Of a DNA stretch of 64,000 nt, positions 1 to 9,468 are shown one piece after another. Source of the stretch: Muribaculaceae bacterium (GTDB lineage Bacteria > Bacteroidota > Bacteroidia > Bacteroidales > Muribaculaceae); contig JAFZKD010000028.1 of assembly GCA_017553785.1 (NCBI GenBank), forward strand, positions 1-64,000, written 5' to 3'. The stretch's first letter is position 1; each line of letters starts with the position of its first letter. Under the pieces are notes generated by a model, which saw nothing but the letters and a program-made list of their open reading frames with translations, did not search any database and had not been told where the DNA came from. Both the position numbers and the translations under genes were made by a program.

Positions 1-26
1 AAAGTTACTAAAACTTTTTGACATGA

Positions 27-58
27 CAAAGCCTCCGCTTGGGAAAGTAGAGGCTTTG
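27..58. terminator. Stem-loop, 9-bp perfect arms
   Basis: CAAAGCCTC (27-35) pairs with GAGGCTTTG (50-58) across a 14-base loop. It could end a gene lying left of the window. The T-run after the right arm is weak (GTTATATGTTTT). Confidence 0.5.
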
Positions 59-83
59 TTATATGTTTTACAGCATGTTACAA

Positions 84-121
84 AAAAGAGGATGTGCCAG
101 AATTTTGACACACCCTCTTTT
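84..121. terminator. Terminator hairpin downstream of the PIG-L gene
   Basis: Arms 84-96 and 109-121 pair over 13 bases with one mismatch, with A-rich and T-rich outer ends, so the hairpin can work in both directions. It lies about 40 bases past the stop of the leftward PIG-L gene. Confidence 0.7.
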
Positions 122-158
122 ATAATGTTGTCCTTTTTTGTCTTTCTTGTCTTCAAAA

Positions 159-917
159 CTAGAGGGTGGGGAGGTTGTCGATGTGCTGGACGAAGGCCTC
201 GGCGGCGTTGCAACGACATTCCAGACCACGGAATTTCTCCATCGCACTGTGCCACTCGTAGATGTCCTCCATGTGCTGGCTCACGTGGCAGTTGCATGCC
301 TCGTGCTTGCGCTCCAGCACGCTCTCGATGTTGACCCAGTGGGTGGGGTGGAATAACTGGCTCTGTGTGCCCGACATCGCCTCAAAGTAGAACAGCTTGA
401 AGCGTCGGTCCAGTCTTCGCCAGGCATCTAGAACCAGCATACCGCAGGCGGCATGGTCGCGGTGGCCGTCGATGGGCCAATGGGTCATCACGATGTCAGG
501 ATTCTCACGGTCGATGAGTTCGCGCATCTCCTTGTAGCGCTCTAGGTTCACCTCGGTGTTGCCGTCTACCTGGCTCATGAAGATGTGGCGCGCGCCTGTT
601 ACCTTGCAGGCATTCTCGCTCTCCACAACACGGATGGCTGCTGCCTCGCTGTGGCTCATACCCGCAATACCCGCTTCGCCACGCGTGAGATACACGCACA
701 CCACGTCATGTCCTGCATCGGTCAACAGGCACATGGTGCCGCCGCAGCAGGTCTCGGGGTCATCGGGATGTGCGCCGATGGCGAGCACCTTCATGCGTTT
801 GCTCGGTGTTGTGGCTTTGCTGTTGCTCTCTTGGGCGCTCACCCCCACGGGCAACCCCAATATCGTGGCGCCCACGGCTGCGGTGCCAGTCTTCTTGATC
901 ATTTCTCTACGGTTCAT
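159..917 (-). CDS. PIG-L family deacetylase, exported
   Basis: A 252-residue PIG-L/LmbE-fold protein; the family removes N-acetyl groups from amino sugars using a metal ion. Residues 50-53 are the HPDD metal motif, followed by the glycine-rich CCGGTM, and a second metal-site segment reads HWPIDGHRDH. The N-terminus (NRREMIKK followed by a hydrophobic stretch ending VSAQ) resembles a twin-arginine signal, so it probably acts outside the cytoplasm. It is a single leftward gene with its own promoter (944-973) and a terminator at 84-121. The substrate cannot be told from sequence; peptidoglycan or host glycan amino sugars are possible. Confidence 0.88.
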   Translation of the reverse strand: MNRREMIKKTGTAAVGATILGLPVGVSAQESNSKATTPSKRMKVLAIGAHPDDPETCCGGTMCLLTDAGHDVVCVYLTRGEAGIAGMSHSEAAAIRVVESENACKVTGARHIFMSQVDGNTEVNLERYKEMRELIDRENPDIVMTHWPIDGHRDHAACGMLVLDAWRRLDRRFKLFYFEAMSGTQSQLFHPTHWVNIESVLERKHEACNCHVSQHMEDIYEWHSAMEKFRGLECRCNAAEAFVQHIDNLPTL

Positions 918-943
918 ATCACTTTAGTTAATGTTGTATGCCA

Positions 944-973
944 CAAATTTACTTCTTTTTTCTCATTTCCAAA
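944..973 (-). promoter_or_regulatory. Sigma-ABfr-type promoter for the PIG-L gene
   Basis: On the minus strand, TTTG (973-970), an 18-base spacer, then TAAATTTG (951-944). This matches the Bacteroidetes -33/-7 consensus with a spacer one base short, and places the transcript start about 20 bases before the ATG at 917. Confidence 0.6.
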
Positions 974-1111
974 TCCTTTTGGTCCATTTGCAGCAAAAAT
1001 AGTCGTTTTTGACCCTACTCTATAATGCCAATTTGCAAAAATCGCTTGTATTGATCGGGTCGTTTTCAAGTCTTAGGGATTTTGGTAAAAATGTTAAAAA
1101 TTTATAGCATT

Positions 1112-1143
1112 TTTGGAAGGAAAATTGGAATTTATTACTTTTG
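1112..1143 (+). promoter_or_regulatory. Sigma-ABfr-type promoter
   Basis: TTTG (1112-1115), a 20-base spacer, then TACTTTTG (1136-1143). The predicted start near 1150 supports the ATG at 1201 as the true start of the next gene; the in-frame codons before it would fall at or before the transcript start. Confidence 0.72.
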
Positions 1144-1200
1144 TAAATTAATAAGTTGGATAATAGTAATTTCATTCTTTTTTTTAATCAATACAAGCGT

Positions 1201-4197
1201 ATGAAAAAAATTCTACTTCTATTAATGGCGCTCGTCATGTCCATCCCGCTATGGGCTAGCGAGTATACCGTAACCATCCACCGTGGTGAAGGATTATTCC
1301 AGGATGGTACGGGCGTTTATTATTGTGTTAAGGACGGCATCATGATGACGTTTACCGACGGTCTTGACAACGAGAATTACTTGGTGGAGCGTCGTGCAAA
1401 AATCTTTGAGGTGCGTTCAAACAACTACATTATCAAGAAGGTCGTGTTCCACTGCGTGGATAATACCACTCAGGATAACTTGGATTGCTTCTACTGGGGA
1501 CCGACAACCATCTCTCAGGTCAACAACTTTACCTATCCGGGGCAGTTGGGCAACTACTATGTCACCAACAATGGCTATGATGGCGTGTGGGAAGGCTCGA
1601 CTATGGCGTTCCAGTTCACCACTGCCGATGGTAAGCCCGTGCGTTTCGGGTCGGTCGATATCATCTATGACAAGCTTGAAGGTGATATCTTTGACCTGGT
1701 GACCCATCGCAGCCAGATTGATGGAGATGACAACTACTATGTTATCGTGAGCCAGTATCACGACAAGGTCATGAGCTTCAAGAAAACTGATGACGCTACC
1801 TTCCCCTCGGCCAACATCGTCGAGTGGATGAATGCTGGCAAGACCAAGGTCAAAGTCGATGGCAATGCCTGCATTGTAAAGCTGTTAGGTGCCAAAGACT
1901 CGACTTACAGCGGCAATACCCGCAGGGTGGCGCGACTCAGCACCCTGAACAACGGTTATATCCGTGTGGGTACGGGCACCGATGAGGGCAACCTGCTCAT
2001 CACGACTACTGTCAATGACTATTCCAGAGGCCTGATGTATTGTGGAACCGACTACAATTACCTGTGTTGGTTCAAGGGTGACAATTACAGTAACTCGACT
2101 CACACGATCAGGTACGATGACAGTGACCATTCTTTCAAGGTCATGAGCACTTCTAACACTGATACCCGTGTGTGGCTCTATAAACTGGCTCAGTCCTACA
2201 ACGTTTATACCGAGTGTGACCCCTCCAATGGAGGTTACATCATGATTAACTCTGGTGTTTGGGAAGGCCAATCACAGCAGGGTGAGACCGTTCAGTTCCG
2301 CGTGGGCACCAACTGGGGTTATCGCATCAGTCGTGTAATCGTGACTAATCACACGACCAACGAGATTTCAGTCCTCACTCCAGATGCTATTGCTGACGAC
2401 GGCAACGACTACCATTTTGAGATGCCTGCCGCTAATGTGACCATCCGCGCTGAGTTCTATGAGAGCGAGCCCGATTTGTTCTTGCTCGGTACCGCCATGG
2501 GCCGTACAGGCTGGGTTGCTGCAGGTCCAAGGTTCAACTACAATCCTAATACCCAAGAGTATTATCTTGATGTTTATTTCAAGGGAATCCGTGACGTTAA
2601 TGGTATGAGCGATGATAAGTACGGTTACTTCAGTTTAGCTCAACACGTTGATGGTGGTACCGCATGGCAAACAGGCGAAGGCAACAATGACTGGGGTCAG
2701 GTTTGGGGACGCTTGGCCGCCTATGAAAACCAGACTCTAGTAGGTGATGGCACCACCAACGAGGTTCTGTATGGCGATCGTCCCAATAATGCCTTTAAGA
2801 TTCCCGCTGGTGTTTACCGCATCACCGTCAATCGGAATATGGACAGGATGAGCATTACCAAAACTCCAGTGGATTTGACGTTAACTCCTGATCTTGAGAA
2901 CGGGTCAACGGCCGATAATCCCCTTTATGTGACCTACAACCAACTTATCGAGGCAAGCAGTGACCTCCAAAGCAAGGTTCACCCCCTCGCCAATATGTAT
3001 GGCATCACCGAGGATAATCAGACGCTCAACATCAAGCAGGATGATGCTCCACAATGGACTCCTGGTAACTCGACCTACATCACTAAGGAAGGCACTACTA
3101 AGGTTAACAGTGAGGCATACATTGGCTATATCATTGCTAAAGACTCGGCTTACTATGTTTACACGCCATTGAGCTACATCGAGCGTGACGAGGAGAACAA
3201 AACAACTGTTGTGGTTTGTGACGACCTCGTTGGCACTTGGGCTGTGGTCAAGGGAGGCCTGAAGTACTTGTGGGCTAAGGACAACAACCGTTCGAACTTC
3301 CGCAAGGACGATGTTCCTACCGGACAGATCGACTATGTCACTGAGATTGGACTGCAAACTCGTCCTTGGGATCAGAGCAACTGGGTAATCCTTGATTTCA
3401 GCGGAGTGAGCTCAAATCCTGAAGAGTATCTCAACAAGACCTTGAACGCTTTGACCGTGAAGGGTTACTATGCAGACAAGGTGAACCACCGCATTCTGTT
3501 GAGTGATAATCCCGAATTCACCAACAGTGTAGTAGGCTATCCTGGCTACAATGGTGACTATAACGAGGTTAGCACCGATCCTGACAGCATCTATTATTAC
3601 AACCAGTACATGTCATTCAACTTCCTTGATAAGAATCTGGTTGATGAAGGCGTGGCTCCAGGCTCTAATGTTCTGCCCGCAGTGGATACAAGCAAACGGT
3701 TCTATTTTATGAATCCCAAGACCCAGGAGGTTGCTCACATCATGGGTGTGTGGATTGGTGGCAACTACTTTAGTTCATTTGTTCCTGAGGGCTCCAAAGT
3801 CAATGGATATGACCTGGACGGTATCTTCAAGGTGAATTGGGAGTATAACAGGATTAAGCCTGATATCTTCGATATCCCTCAAGGCCTTGCTTCCGGTACA
3901 ATGTACTCGTTCCATGGTGCGGTTTATGTTGATGGAGGCGGCGGTGCAAAGCGTAGTGCCGGTAAGCCCAATGCTGGAGGAAACACTCCTGACGGCTACA
4001 CGGTTTATCCGTTCGACATGCCTAGCAGCCCATCACCTTCGACCGCTATTGTTGAGGTGCCTGCCGACAAGACCATCGAGAGCATCCGCTACTACAACAT
4101 CATGGGCACTGAGAGCGATGTGCCGTTCCAGGGCGTGAACATCGTGGTGGTACGCTTCGATGACGGCTCATCATCATCCATCAAGGTGGTGAAGTAA
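1201..4197 (+). CDS. Large secreted protein with T9SS C-terminal sorting tail
   Basis: A 998-residue protein of unknown function. The chosen ATG gives a clean signal peptide (MKKILLLLMALVMSIPLWAS). About residues 333-420 resemble a divergent InlB B-repeat/beta-grasp segment (GGYIMINSG ... PAANVTIRAEF). The last 35 or so residues (YYNIMGTESDVPFQ, then GVNIVVVRFDDG and a terminal KVVK) fit the T9SS type A sorting domain, which is cut off as cargo is attached to the surface. No catalytic motif is visible; the middle is rich in aromatic and Asn/Asp residues as in surface beta-proteins. Unlike the neighbouring secreted genes it has no dockerin tail. It converges on the C10 peptidase gene and shares a terminator with it. 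Confidence 0.75.
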   Translation: MKKILLLLMALVMSIPLWASEYTVTIHRGEGLFQDGTGVYYCVKDGIMMTFTDGLDNENYLVERRAKIFEVRSNNYIIKKVVFHCVDNTTQDNLDCFYWGPTTISQVNNFTYPGQLGNYYVTNNGYDGVWEGSTMAFQFTTADGKPVRFGSVDIIYDKLEGDIFDLVTHRSQIDGDDNYYVIVSQYHDKVMSFKKTDDATFPSANIVEWMNAGKTKVKVDGNACIVKLLGAKDSTYSGNTRRVARLSTLNNGYIRVGTGTDEGNLLITTTVNDYSRGLMYCGTDYNYLCWFKGDNYSNSTHTIRYDDSDHSFKVMSTSNTDTRVWLYKLAQSYNVYTECDPSNGGYIMINSGVWEGQSQQGETVQFRVGTNWGYRISRVIVTNHTTNEISVLTPDAIADDGNDYHFEMPAANVTIRAEFYESEPDLFLLGTAMGRTGWVAAGPRFNYNPNTQEYYLDVYFKGIRDVNGMSDDKYGYFSLAQHVDGGTAWQTGEGNNDWGQVWGRLAAYENQTLVGDGTTNEVLYGDRPNNAFKIPAGVYRITVNRNMDRMSITKTPVDLTLTPDLENGSTADNPLYVTYNQLIEASSDLQSKVHPLANMYGITEDNQTLNIKQDDAPQWTPGNSTYITKEGTTKVNSEAYIGYIIAKDSAYYVYTPLSYIERDEENKTTVVVCDDLVGTWAVVKGGLKYLWAKDNNRSNFRKDDVPTGQIDYVTEIGLQTRPWDQSNWVILDFSGVSSNPEEYLNKTLNALTVKGYYADKVNHRILLSDNPEFTNSVVGYPGYNGDYNEVSTDPDSIYYYNQYMSFNFLDKNLVDEGVAPGSNVLPAVDTSKRFYFMNPKTQEVAHIMGVWIGGNYFSSFVPEGSKVNGYDLDGIFKVNWEYNRIKPDIFDIPQGLASGTMYSFHGAVYVDGGGGAKRSAGKPNAGGNTPDGYTVYPFDMPSSPSPSTAIVEVPADKTIESIRYYNIMGTESDVPFQGVNIVVVRFDDGSSSSIKVVK

Positions 4198-4220
4198 TTG
4201 GGAAATACCATTTTAATTAA

Positions 4221-4263
4221 CTGATAAAGAGGGCACCACGAAAAGTAGTGCCCTCTTTATCAG
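4221..4263. terminator. Bidirectional terminator, 16-bp perfect stem
   Basis: Arms 4221-4236 and 4248-4263 are perfect reverse complements, GC-rich towards the loop and AT-rich outside. It sits between the convergent stops at 4197 (+) and 4280 (-). Confidence 0.9.
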
Positions 4264-4279
4264 GTTGTCAGATGGTGGT

Positions 4280-6661
4280 TTACCACGATCCTGTCAGCAG
4301 GTAGTCAATCAAGATGGTCACGTCCTTGATGGTCACTTCGCCGTCACCGTTCACGTCGGCGGCTGCGGTGTTGATGGTGATATCACTACCCAACAGGTAG
4401 TCGATGAGGGCAGTAACGTCCTTGATGCTCACCGCATCGTCACCGTTCACGTCGCCTATAAGTACCTCGGGCTCTTCGGGGAAGACGATGGTATAGGTTG
4501 ATACGCCCTTGAGTGTCTCTTGGGATCCGCTGCTGTAGTAGTAGGTCTTAACGAAGTATCTCCAGCCATTGCTCACGTTGTCCAAATCAAATTGCAACGT
4601 GGTGGTTTCTCCTGGAGCCAGTGTCAAGGGCCTGTTAATGGCCTGAACTGTAGTGCCGCTGTTGCCGTAGGTGTTCTTGAACAACTTGACGGAGATGTCT
4701 TCGTTATAGGTTGTGCTGCCATCGTTCGTGACGGTGAGCAACACGCTGAATTTGTCACTGGTGATGATCTTGTTAATGCTGTCGGTGATATTCAGCGCCT
4801 TGATGGTGGCCGATAGGTAAGCAGCAGGCATCTCGTTGATGGTGATGGTGCGGGTGGCGATGGGATTGCTGCCGTCCTCATTAAACGAGAATGTGAGCGT
4901 ATAGTCTCCCGTGGTCTCGGGTACGATGCGGAAATCGATGTCACCGGTCTCGCCAGGCTCCAGACCTACATAGCCAGTGGCTACGAACGTGCCGTTGGCA
5001 TGCATGTACATCAACAGGTTGTCTGATTGGCCGTTGTTAGTCATGTTGACTTTGATGTCAACAGGGCGGGTGGGATGCATGAAACCGTCAAAAGTGATGT
5101 CATTCACAGAGTAGTCGATAGCTCCTGCGCTACCATGTCCCACGGCGGTGCATGTGTTCCCGTTGATGGTCACCTCAATATAGTTCTTGTCGGAGCCGAG
5201 GCAGGGCTTCCAGTTCCCTGCATTTAGTTCGCTGCAGATGGGCACGAGGCGGTAGGTGCCGCTGGTCAATCCGCTGCCAAAGCTCATCTCCCGCTCTTTG
5301 AGGGTGAAATATTTGCCAGGAGTTGACGAACTGGTATAGACACTATAAATCACATCGAGCAGTGTCGAGCCTTGATACAGTCCCCAGCCGAAGTTGGCAG
5401 CGAAAATATTTGACGTATAGTTATAGTAGTGTGCGGTAGTCACTGCGGTGAAGTTACTATTTGATGACGTGCGGGAAGTCGTCAAGCTGTTGAGTGCCAC
5501 ATTGGTGACGGTAAACATTACCTCGCTGTTGGTCTCGGTGCCCGGTTCAAGGCCGACGATGGCCGCCTGACGGTAAATGTAGCCATAGGTGCCATCGGCA
5601 CTGCCGGTGCCTTGCAGATCAGGGTTCAGCACGTTGAGCAGGAAATAACCGTTGCTTTTTCCGTTCCAACCCCAGTTGAAGTGGAACATGCCGTTGCCGT
5701 CATATCCGTCACAGATGAAGGCATGTCCGCTTGACGCCTTACTGCCGCTAAATATGATGGGCCTGGATGCGGCGATCTCGCTATAAAGGGCATCGGCCCA
5801 TTCTTGACTAGTGTAGCTGCTACGGCCCAGTGCATGACCATTCTTGTAGTTAAAGTATGCCGCCATACTCATCGGTATGCGGGTCGTAGTGGCGCCCGAG
5901 CTGCTGGTTTTGAAGTCCATCTCCATTGCTTGGGCGCAATAGAGCGACAGGGTTGCGGCAGCAATGGCGTTGGCGCTAGCCGTGTCGTTGGTTTGGTAAG
6001 TGTTTTGCATAGCTTCCCAGTCAAAATCCACCACAGGCAGCTCAGGCATATTAATGCTGAGCGAAGAGCTAGTATAGGCGGGAATTGCCGATGTGGGTCT
6101 GGGCGGCCACTTCCAGTAGTGCATCACTTGGGCCATCGCTGTGGCCACACAGCCCACATAGGCGTGATTGCCGGTGGATAAGATGGGCAACAGGATGTTA
6201 TAGGGGTTATTCTGTGACCATGTGGCTTGCACCAGTGGACTGATGGGACTTTTCGCCTCTAATGGTGCAGCGATTTGTGCGCCATTGTCCAGCTCCTCGA
6301 TTTGTGCGGCATAGCCGTCGAGCCATTCCTGCATGGCGGGTGGTACATTGTCGGCTTCAAACGTGCCGCTGTCGCTATAGCCCAGCACGGCGGGGGCACG
6401 GTCATCGCCAGCGATGATAACGTAACCGCAGTTGTCACGGTTGGTGTTGAATACATAGTAAGCGGCCTTCTCGCTTGGCGCGGTAGCCTTAAGGGACGTG
6501 CCTCTATGAACCATTTTCAGATTGCTTGATGGCATCCGGTGGCTGGCCATGAAGTTGGCGGCAATGTTCCTGGCCTCGTTCTCGTTAATCGACTCGGCCC
6601 ATGCGCTGCCACAGATTGTGGCCATGCACATTACTAACAGAAAAGTGAAAAACCTGTTCAT
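4280..6661 (-). CDS. C10 (streptopain-like) cysteine peptidase with dockerin-like tail
   Basis: A 793-residue secreted peptidase. Residues 1-22 form a signal peptide; about 24-135 resemble the inhibitory propeptide of the C10 family. The catalytic Cys is C171 in GCVATAMAQVMHYWKWP and the catalytic His is H313 in SGHAFICDGY, followed by the NWGW motif near 329-332, so the active site looks complete. A long beta-sandwich region follows. Residues about 733-793 hold two calcium-loop repeats, DVNGDDAVSIKDVTALIDYL and DVNGDGEVTIKDVTILIDYL, the pattern of type I dockerins. It has its own promoter (6702-6732). The dockerin-like tail suggests attachment to a cohesin-type partner rather than T9SS sorting; that part is inference. 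Confidence 0.9.
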   Translation of the reverse strand: MNRFFTFLLVMCMATICGSAWAESINENEARNIAANFMASHRMPSSNLKMVHRGTSLKATAPSEKAAYYVFNTNRDNCGYVIIAGDDRAPAVLGYSDSGTFEADNVPPAMQEWLDGYAAQIEELDNGAQIAAPLEAKSPISPLVQATWSQNNPYNILLPILSTGNHAYVGCVATAMAQVMHYWKWPPRPTSAIPAYTSSSLSINMPELPVVDFDWEAMQNTYQTNDTASANAIAAATLSLYCAQAMEMDFKTSSSGATTTRIPMSMAAYFNYKNGHALGRSSYTSQEWADALYSEIAASRPIIFSGSKASSGHAFICDGYDGNGMFHFNWGWNGKSNGYFLLNVLNPDLQGTGSADGTYGYIYRQAAIVGLEPGTETNSEVMFTVTNVALNSLTTSRTSSNSNFTAVTTAHYYNYTSNIFAANFGWGLYQGSTLLDVIYSVYTSSSTPGKYFTLKEREMSFGSGLTSGTYRLVPICSELNAGNWKPCLGSDKNYIEVTINGNTCTAVGHGSAGAIDYSVNDITFDGFMHPTRPVDIKVNMTNNGQSDNLLMYMHANGTFVATGYVGLEPGETGDIDFRIVPETTGDYTLTFSFNEDGSNPIATRTITINEMPAAYLSATIKALNITDSINKIITSDKFSVLLTVTNDGSTTYNEDISVKLFKNTYGNSGTTVQAINRPLTLAPGETTTLQFDLDNVSNGWRYFVKTYYYSSGSQETLKGVSTYTIVFPEEPEVLIGDVNGDDAVSIKDVTALIDYLLGSDITINTAAADVNGDGEVTIKDVTILIDYLLTGSW

Positions 6662-6701
6662 TGGGTAATTGAATTTAAAGTCAATAATTGAAAAGATTTT
6701 G

Positions 6702-6732
6702 CAAAGATAATCAATTTCGGTAAATAATCAAA
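6702..6732 (-). promoter_or_regulatory. Sigma-ABfr promoter for the C10 peptidase gene
   Basis: On the minus strand, TTTG (6732-6729), exactly 19 bases, then TATCTTTG (6709-6702): a full match to the consensus. The transcript would start roughly 35 bases upstream of the ATG at 6661. Confidence 0.8.
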
Positions 6733-6787
6733 GCCATAGGACCCATTCATTTGCCATGAAGGAGAAAATCTGTGCAAAGTCAAGAAA

Positions 6788-6822
6788 ACAGGTGTGGCAC
6801 CTTGATGTGGTGTCACACCTGT
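6788..6822 (-). terminator. Terminator of the BspA-like gene
   Basis: Arms of 14 bases (6788-6801 and 6809-6822) pair with one mismatch, and on the minus strand the hairpin is followed by TTTTCTT. It lies 22 bases past the leftward stop at 6844. Confidence 0.8.
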
Positions 6823-6843
6823 AAATCGTGGTGTTGCCATTCA

Positions 6844-9231
6844 TCAGTTGCCGTTGAGCAAGTAGTCGATTAGTGCGGTAATGTCATCAATGCCCACCTT
6901 GCCGTCGCCGTCAACATCGGCATCGGCAGGTGCTGTTGTTCCGTTCAATAATATGTCAATCAGTGCGGTAATGTCATCGATGCCCACTTTGCCGTCGCCG
7001 TCAACGTCTCCGGGAACCGTGTTGGATAACTTCACATTCTTCACTGCGAAATAATCACCAGTGGGATTCACGCTCCCGTCTTTAGTGTAACTCCAGGTCA
7101 ACGTGTGTGAACCAGCGGGAATGGTCACCGAGAAACTGCTCCAGTCATTCTGAGATGCACCGTAGGTGAACTGAGCCACACCGTCAATCGAGAATACACA
7201 CCTGTCATAGATGGTTGATGTGCCTTCGCCCCATGCCTTGAAATCGAAGGACAGGATTGATGCCTTGTTCTTGCTGATTTGTGCGGTCATAGTAGAGGAA
7301 GTGCTGGCTATACCTCCATTGCTTGACTGGGCGTAGAATATGGTGCCGTCGGACATCGATTGCCATGGGTAATCGCCGGTGGAGGTGAAGTGTATTGTGC
7401 CCCCATCAGCATTGAGTGCTTCGTCAAGACTCAAACCAACCTGTTCATCGGGGAATACGGCTTCTTGCACATTGGCAAAGTTCTTCCATGTGCTGGCATT
7501 CTTATAGGCTGTTTTGCTGCCCGAAGGAACTGTCAAAATGGTGCTGTTGAACTGGGTCTGAGTGAAAGCATACAGGTACACTTCTTCATATTGGTCCCAT
7601 TGGATTTGGCATGTGGGAGGTGTCTTGGCTTTGACAATCAGGTTCTGAAGTTTGTCACAGAAATAGAACGCATCGAATCCGATATATGTCAATGTTGACG
7701 GCAGATTAACGGTGACCAGAGAGCTGCAACCCTGAAATGCATTATTCTTGATTGTAGTCACACCCCATGGGAAGGAGACGCTTGCAAGGGATGAGTTATC
7801 GCAGAAAGCGATACTCTCCACCGTCTTGAGTGTCATTGGAAAGGAAACGGTCTCCAGGATTGTACTGCCACGGAATGCGCCGGTACCGATGACTTCGGTA
7901 CCGTTTGGAACCGTATAACTGGTTCCCTTGCCGTTAGGATAGGCCACAAGTGTCTTCTTGTCGATGGTAAACACCACACCATTCTGACTGACATAGTGTG
8001 TGTTGTTTACGCTGTTGACACTAATGGAGGTCATCGACGGGTTGTAGTTGAACGTGGAACCAGCAAGTGATTCAACGGTCGCAGGAATAACAATAGACGT
8101 CAGGGACGAGCAATGTGAGAACGCAAACGAATTGATGGTCTTGACTCCGTTAACCAAACCGACATAGTTGAGAGATTCACATCCATAGAAGGCATAAGTG
8201 TCAATCGTTTCAACACTGCTGGGGATATTGATGCGGGCAATATTGGAATACATGAAAGCGCGGTCGCTGATGTATTTGATTGTGCTCGGCAAGGTGACGG
8301 TGCCCAGACTGGAACAATTGTTAAACGCTAGCTGGCCGATGCCAGTAACTGAATAGGTTGTGCCGTTGAAGGTCACACTGCTGGGGATGGTGACATTGCC
8401 ACTGTAGTAGCTGGTGCTGCTTTTGCGGACCACTTCGACGGTATTGCTGCCGGTTTTTTTGTAGAAGATGCCGTTGTTAACAAAATCATAGTTCAACGCC
8501 TTGATGTTGGTGAAGTTCTTCCAATAGTTCGCGGCCTTGTAGGTCTCAAGCGATGAAGCGGGAACATACAGCGTCGCAGTGCTGTAAGTTGAGCTGCTGA
8601 ACGTAGAGTTTAGAATCGTGGGTGGAGTTGGTGCTGGGCATGTGATGCTTGTCAGTGGACAATCAGCAAATGCAGATGCACCGATTGATTTGAGGTTTGA
8701 GCTAAGCACTACCGTTTTGAGATTTGAACTGCGGAGAAATGCATATTGACCTATGGTCTGTAAAGTATTAGGTAATGTAATGCTTGATAATCCTGATTCA
8801 AGGAATGCACTTGTTTCAATGCTCTCTAGACCATCCTCCCGGAATACCACTTGTGTAAGATTTGGACATTCATAGAATCCAAATCTTTTGATAGAATAAA
8901 CGCTGCCAGGGATTGAAACCCCGGTAAGGTTCGGGCAGTCACAGAAAGCATCCTCACCAATTGCCGTTACGGGACATTGAGTCCATTCCCCTCCGTACCC
9001 CCAATCAAAAGACTGCGGAATGACAACATATCCGCTATAACTGTTGTAATTATTGCCTTTGAAAGTCACATGTGCATACGGTGAGTCGCCCTCCCAATCA
9101 TACACTAAATAAGAAATTCCATCTTCGTTCCACTGCATGCCTTCCCCTTCCTGGGGTTTTGCAGAAAATGAAGTTAAAATGATCAATAACAGCATTAGCG
9201 CTGCCTTAAGTGATGTAAAAGGTTTCTTCAT
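6844..9231 (-). CDS. BspA-like leucine-rich repeat surface protein with dockerin-like tail
   Basis: A 795-residue secreted protein. A signal peptide of about 24 residues is followed by two blocks of LRR_5/BspA-type repeats, with recurrent units such as IPSSVETIDTYAFYGCESL and LPSTLTYIGFDAFYFCDKL, covering most of residues 85-590. Such repeats usually bind host or bacterial partners. About 600-735 form a beta-sandwich, possibly a carbohydrate-binding or adhesin fold. Residues 739-795 carry two nearly identical dockerin-like repeats (DVDGDGKVGIDDITALID). No enzyme motif is visible, so it is probably an adhesin or scaffold-associated protein. A clear promoter was not found; the minus strand has only CGAATTTG about 35 bases upstream. 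Confidence 0.85.
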   Translation of the reverse strand: MKKPFTSLKAALMLLLIILTSFSAKPQEGEGMQWNEDGISYLVYDWEGDSPYAHVTFKGNNYNSYSGYVVIPQSFDWGYGGEWTQCPVTAIGEDAFCDCPNLTGVSIPGSVYSIKRFGFYECPNLTQVVFREDGLESIETSAFLESGLSSITLPNTLQTIGQYAFLRSSNLKTVVLSSNLKSIGASAFADCPLTSITCPAPTPPTILNSTFSSSTYSTATLYVPASSLETYKAANYWKNFTNIKALNYDFVNNGIFYKKTGSNTVEVVRKSSTSYYSGNVTIPSSVTFNGTTYSVTGIGQLAFNNCSSLGTVTLPSTIKYISDRAFMYSNIARINIPSSVETIDTYAFYGCESLNYVGLVNGVKTINSFAFSHCSSLTSIVIPATVESLAGSTFNYNPSMTSISVNSVNNTHYVSQNGVVFTIDKKTLVAYPNGKGTSYTVPNGTEVIGTGAFRGSTILETVSFPMTLKTVESIAFCDNSSLASVSFPWGVTTIKNNAFQGCSSLVTVNLPSTLTYIGFDAFYFCDKLQNLIVKAKTPPTCQIQWDQYEEVYLYAFTQTQFNSTILTVPSGSKTAYKNASTWKNFANVQEAVFPDEQVGLSLDEALNADGGTIHFTSTGDYPWQSMSDGTIFYAQSSNGGIASTSSTMTAQISKNKASILSFDFKAWGEGTSTIYDRCVFSIDGVAQFTYGASQNDWSSFSVTIPAGSHTLTWSYTKDGSVNPTGDYFAVKNVKLSNTVPGDVDGDGKVGIDDITALIDILLNGTTAPADADVDGDGKVGIDDITALIDYLLNGN

Positions 9232-9432
9232 AAATAAAGTTTTAAGATGCCTCCTGAGCCCATCAAATTCGGCGTTTTTTAGGGTAAAGCAAGGAACATG
9301 GACTTGAGCCGCTGTGGAAAAATGGGCTATTCCTTCTTGTTTTTTGTACTCAATAAAAGGTCACGTGAATGGCCGCTACAAAAATAGGTATTTTTTTGAG
9401 ATGATGAAAGAAACGAAAAAGAGAAATTTGAT

Positions 9433-9440
9433 TATTTTTG
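9433..9440 (+). promoter_or_regulatory. Candidate -7 box before the CotH gene
   Basis: TATTTTTG matches TAnnTTTG and lies 29 bases before the ATG at 9469. No TTTG is found at the right distance upstream, so only half of the promoter is supported. Confidence 0.4.
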
Positions 9441-9468
9441 CAGTCAAATTCATAAATTACATGGTCAA

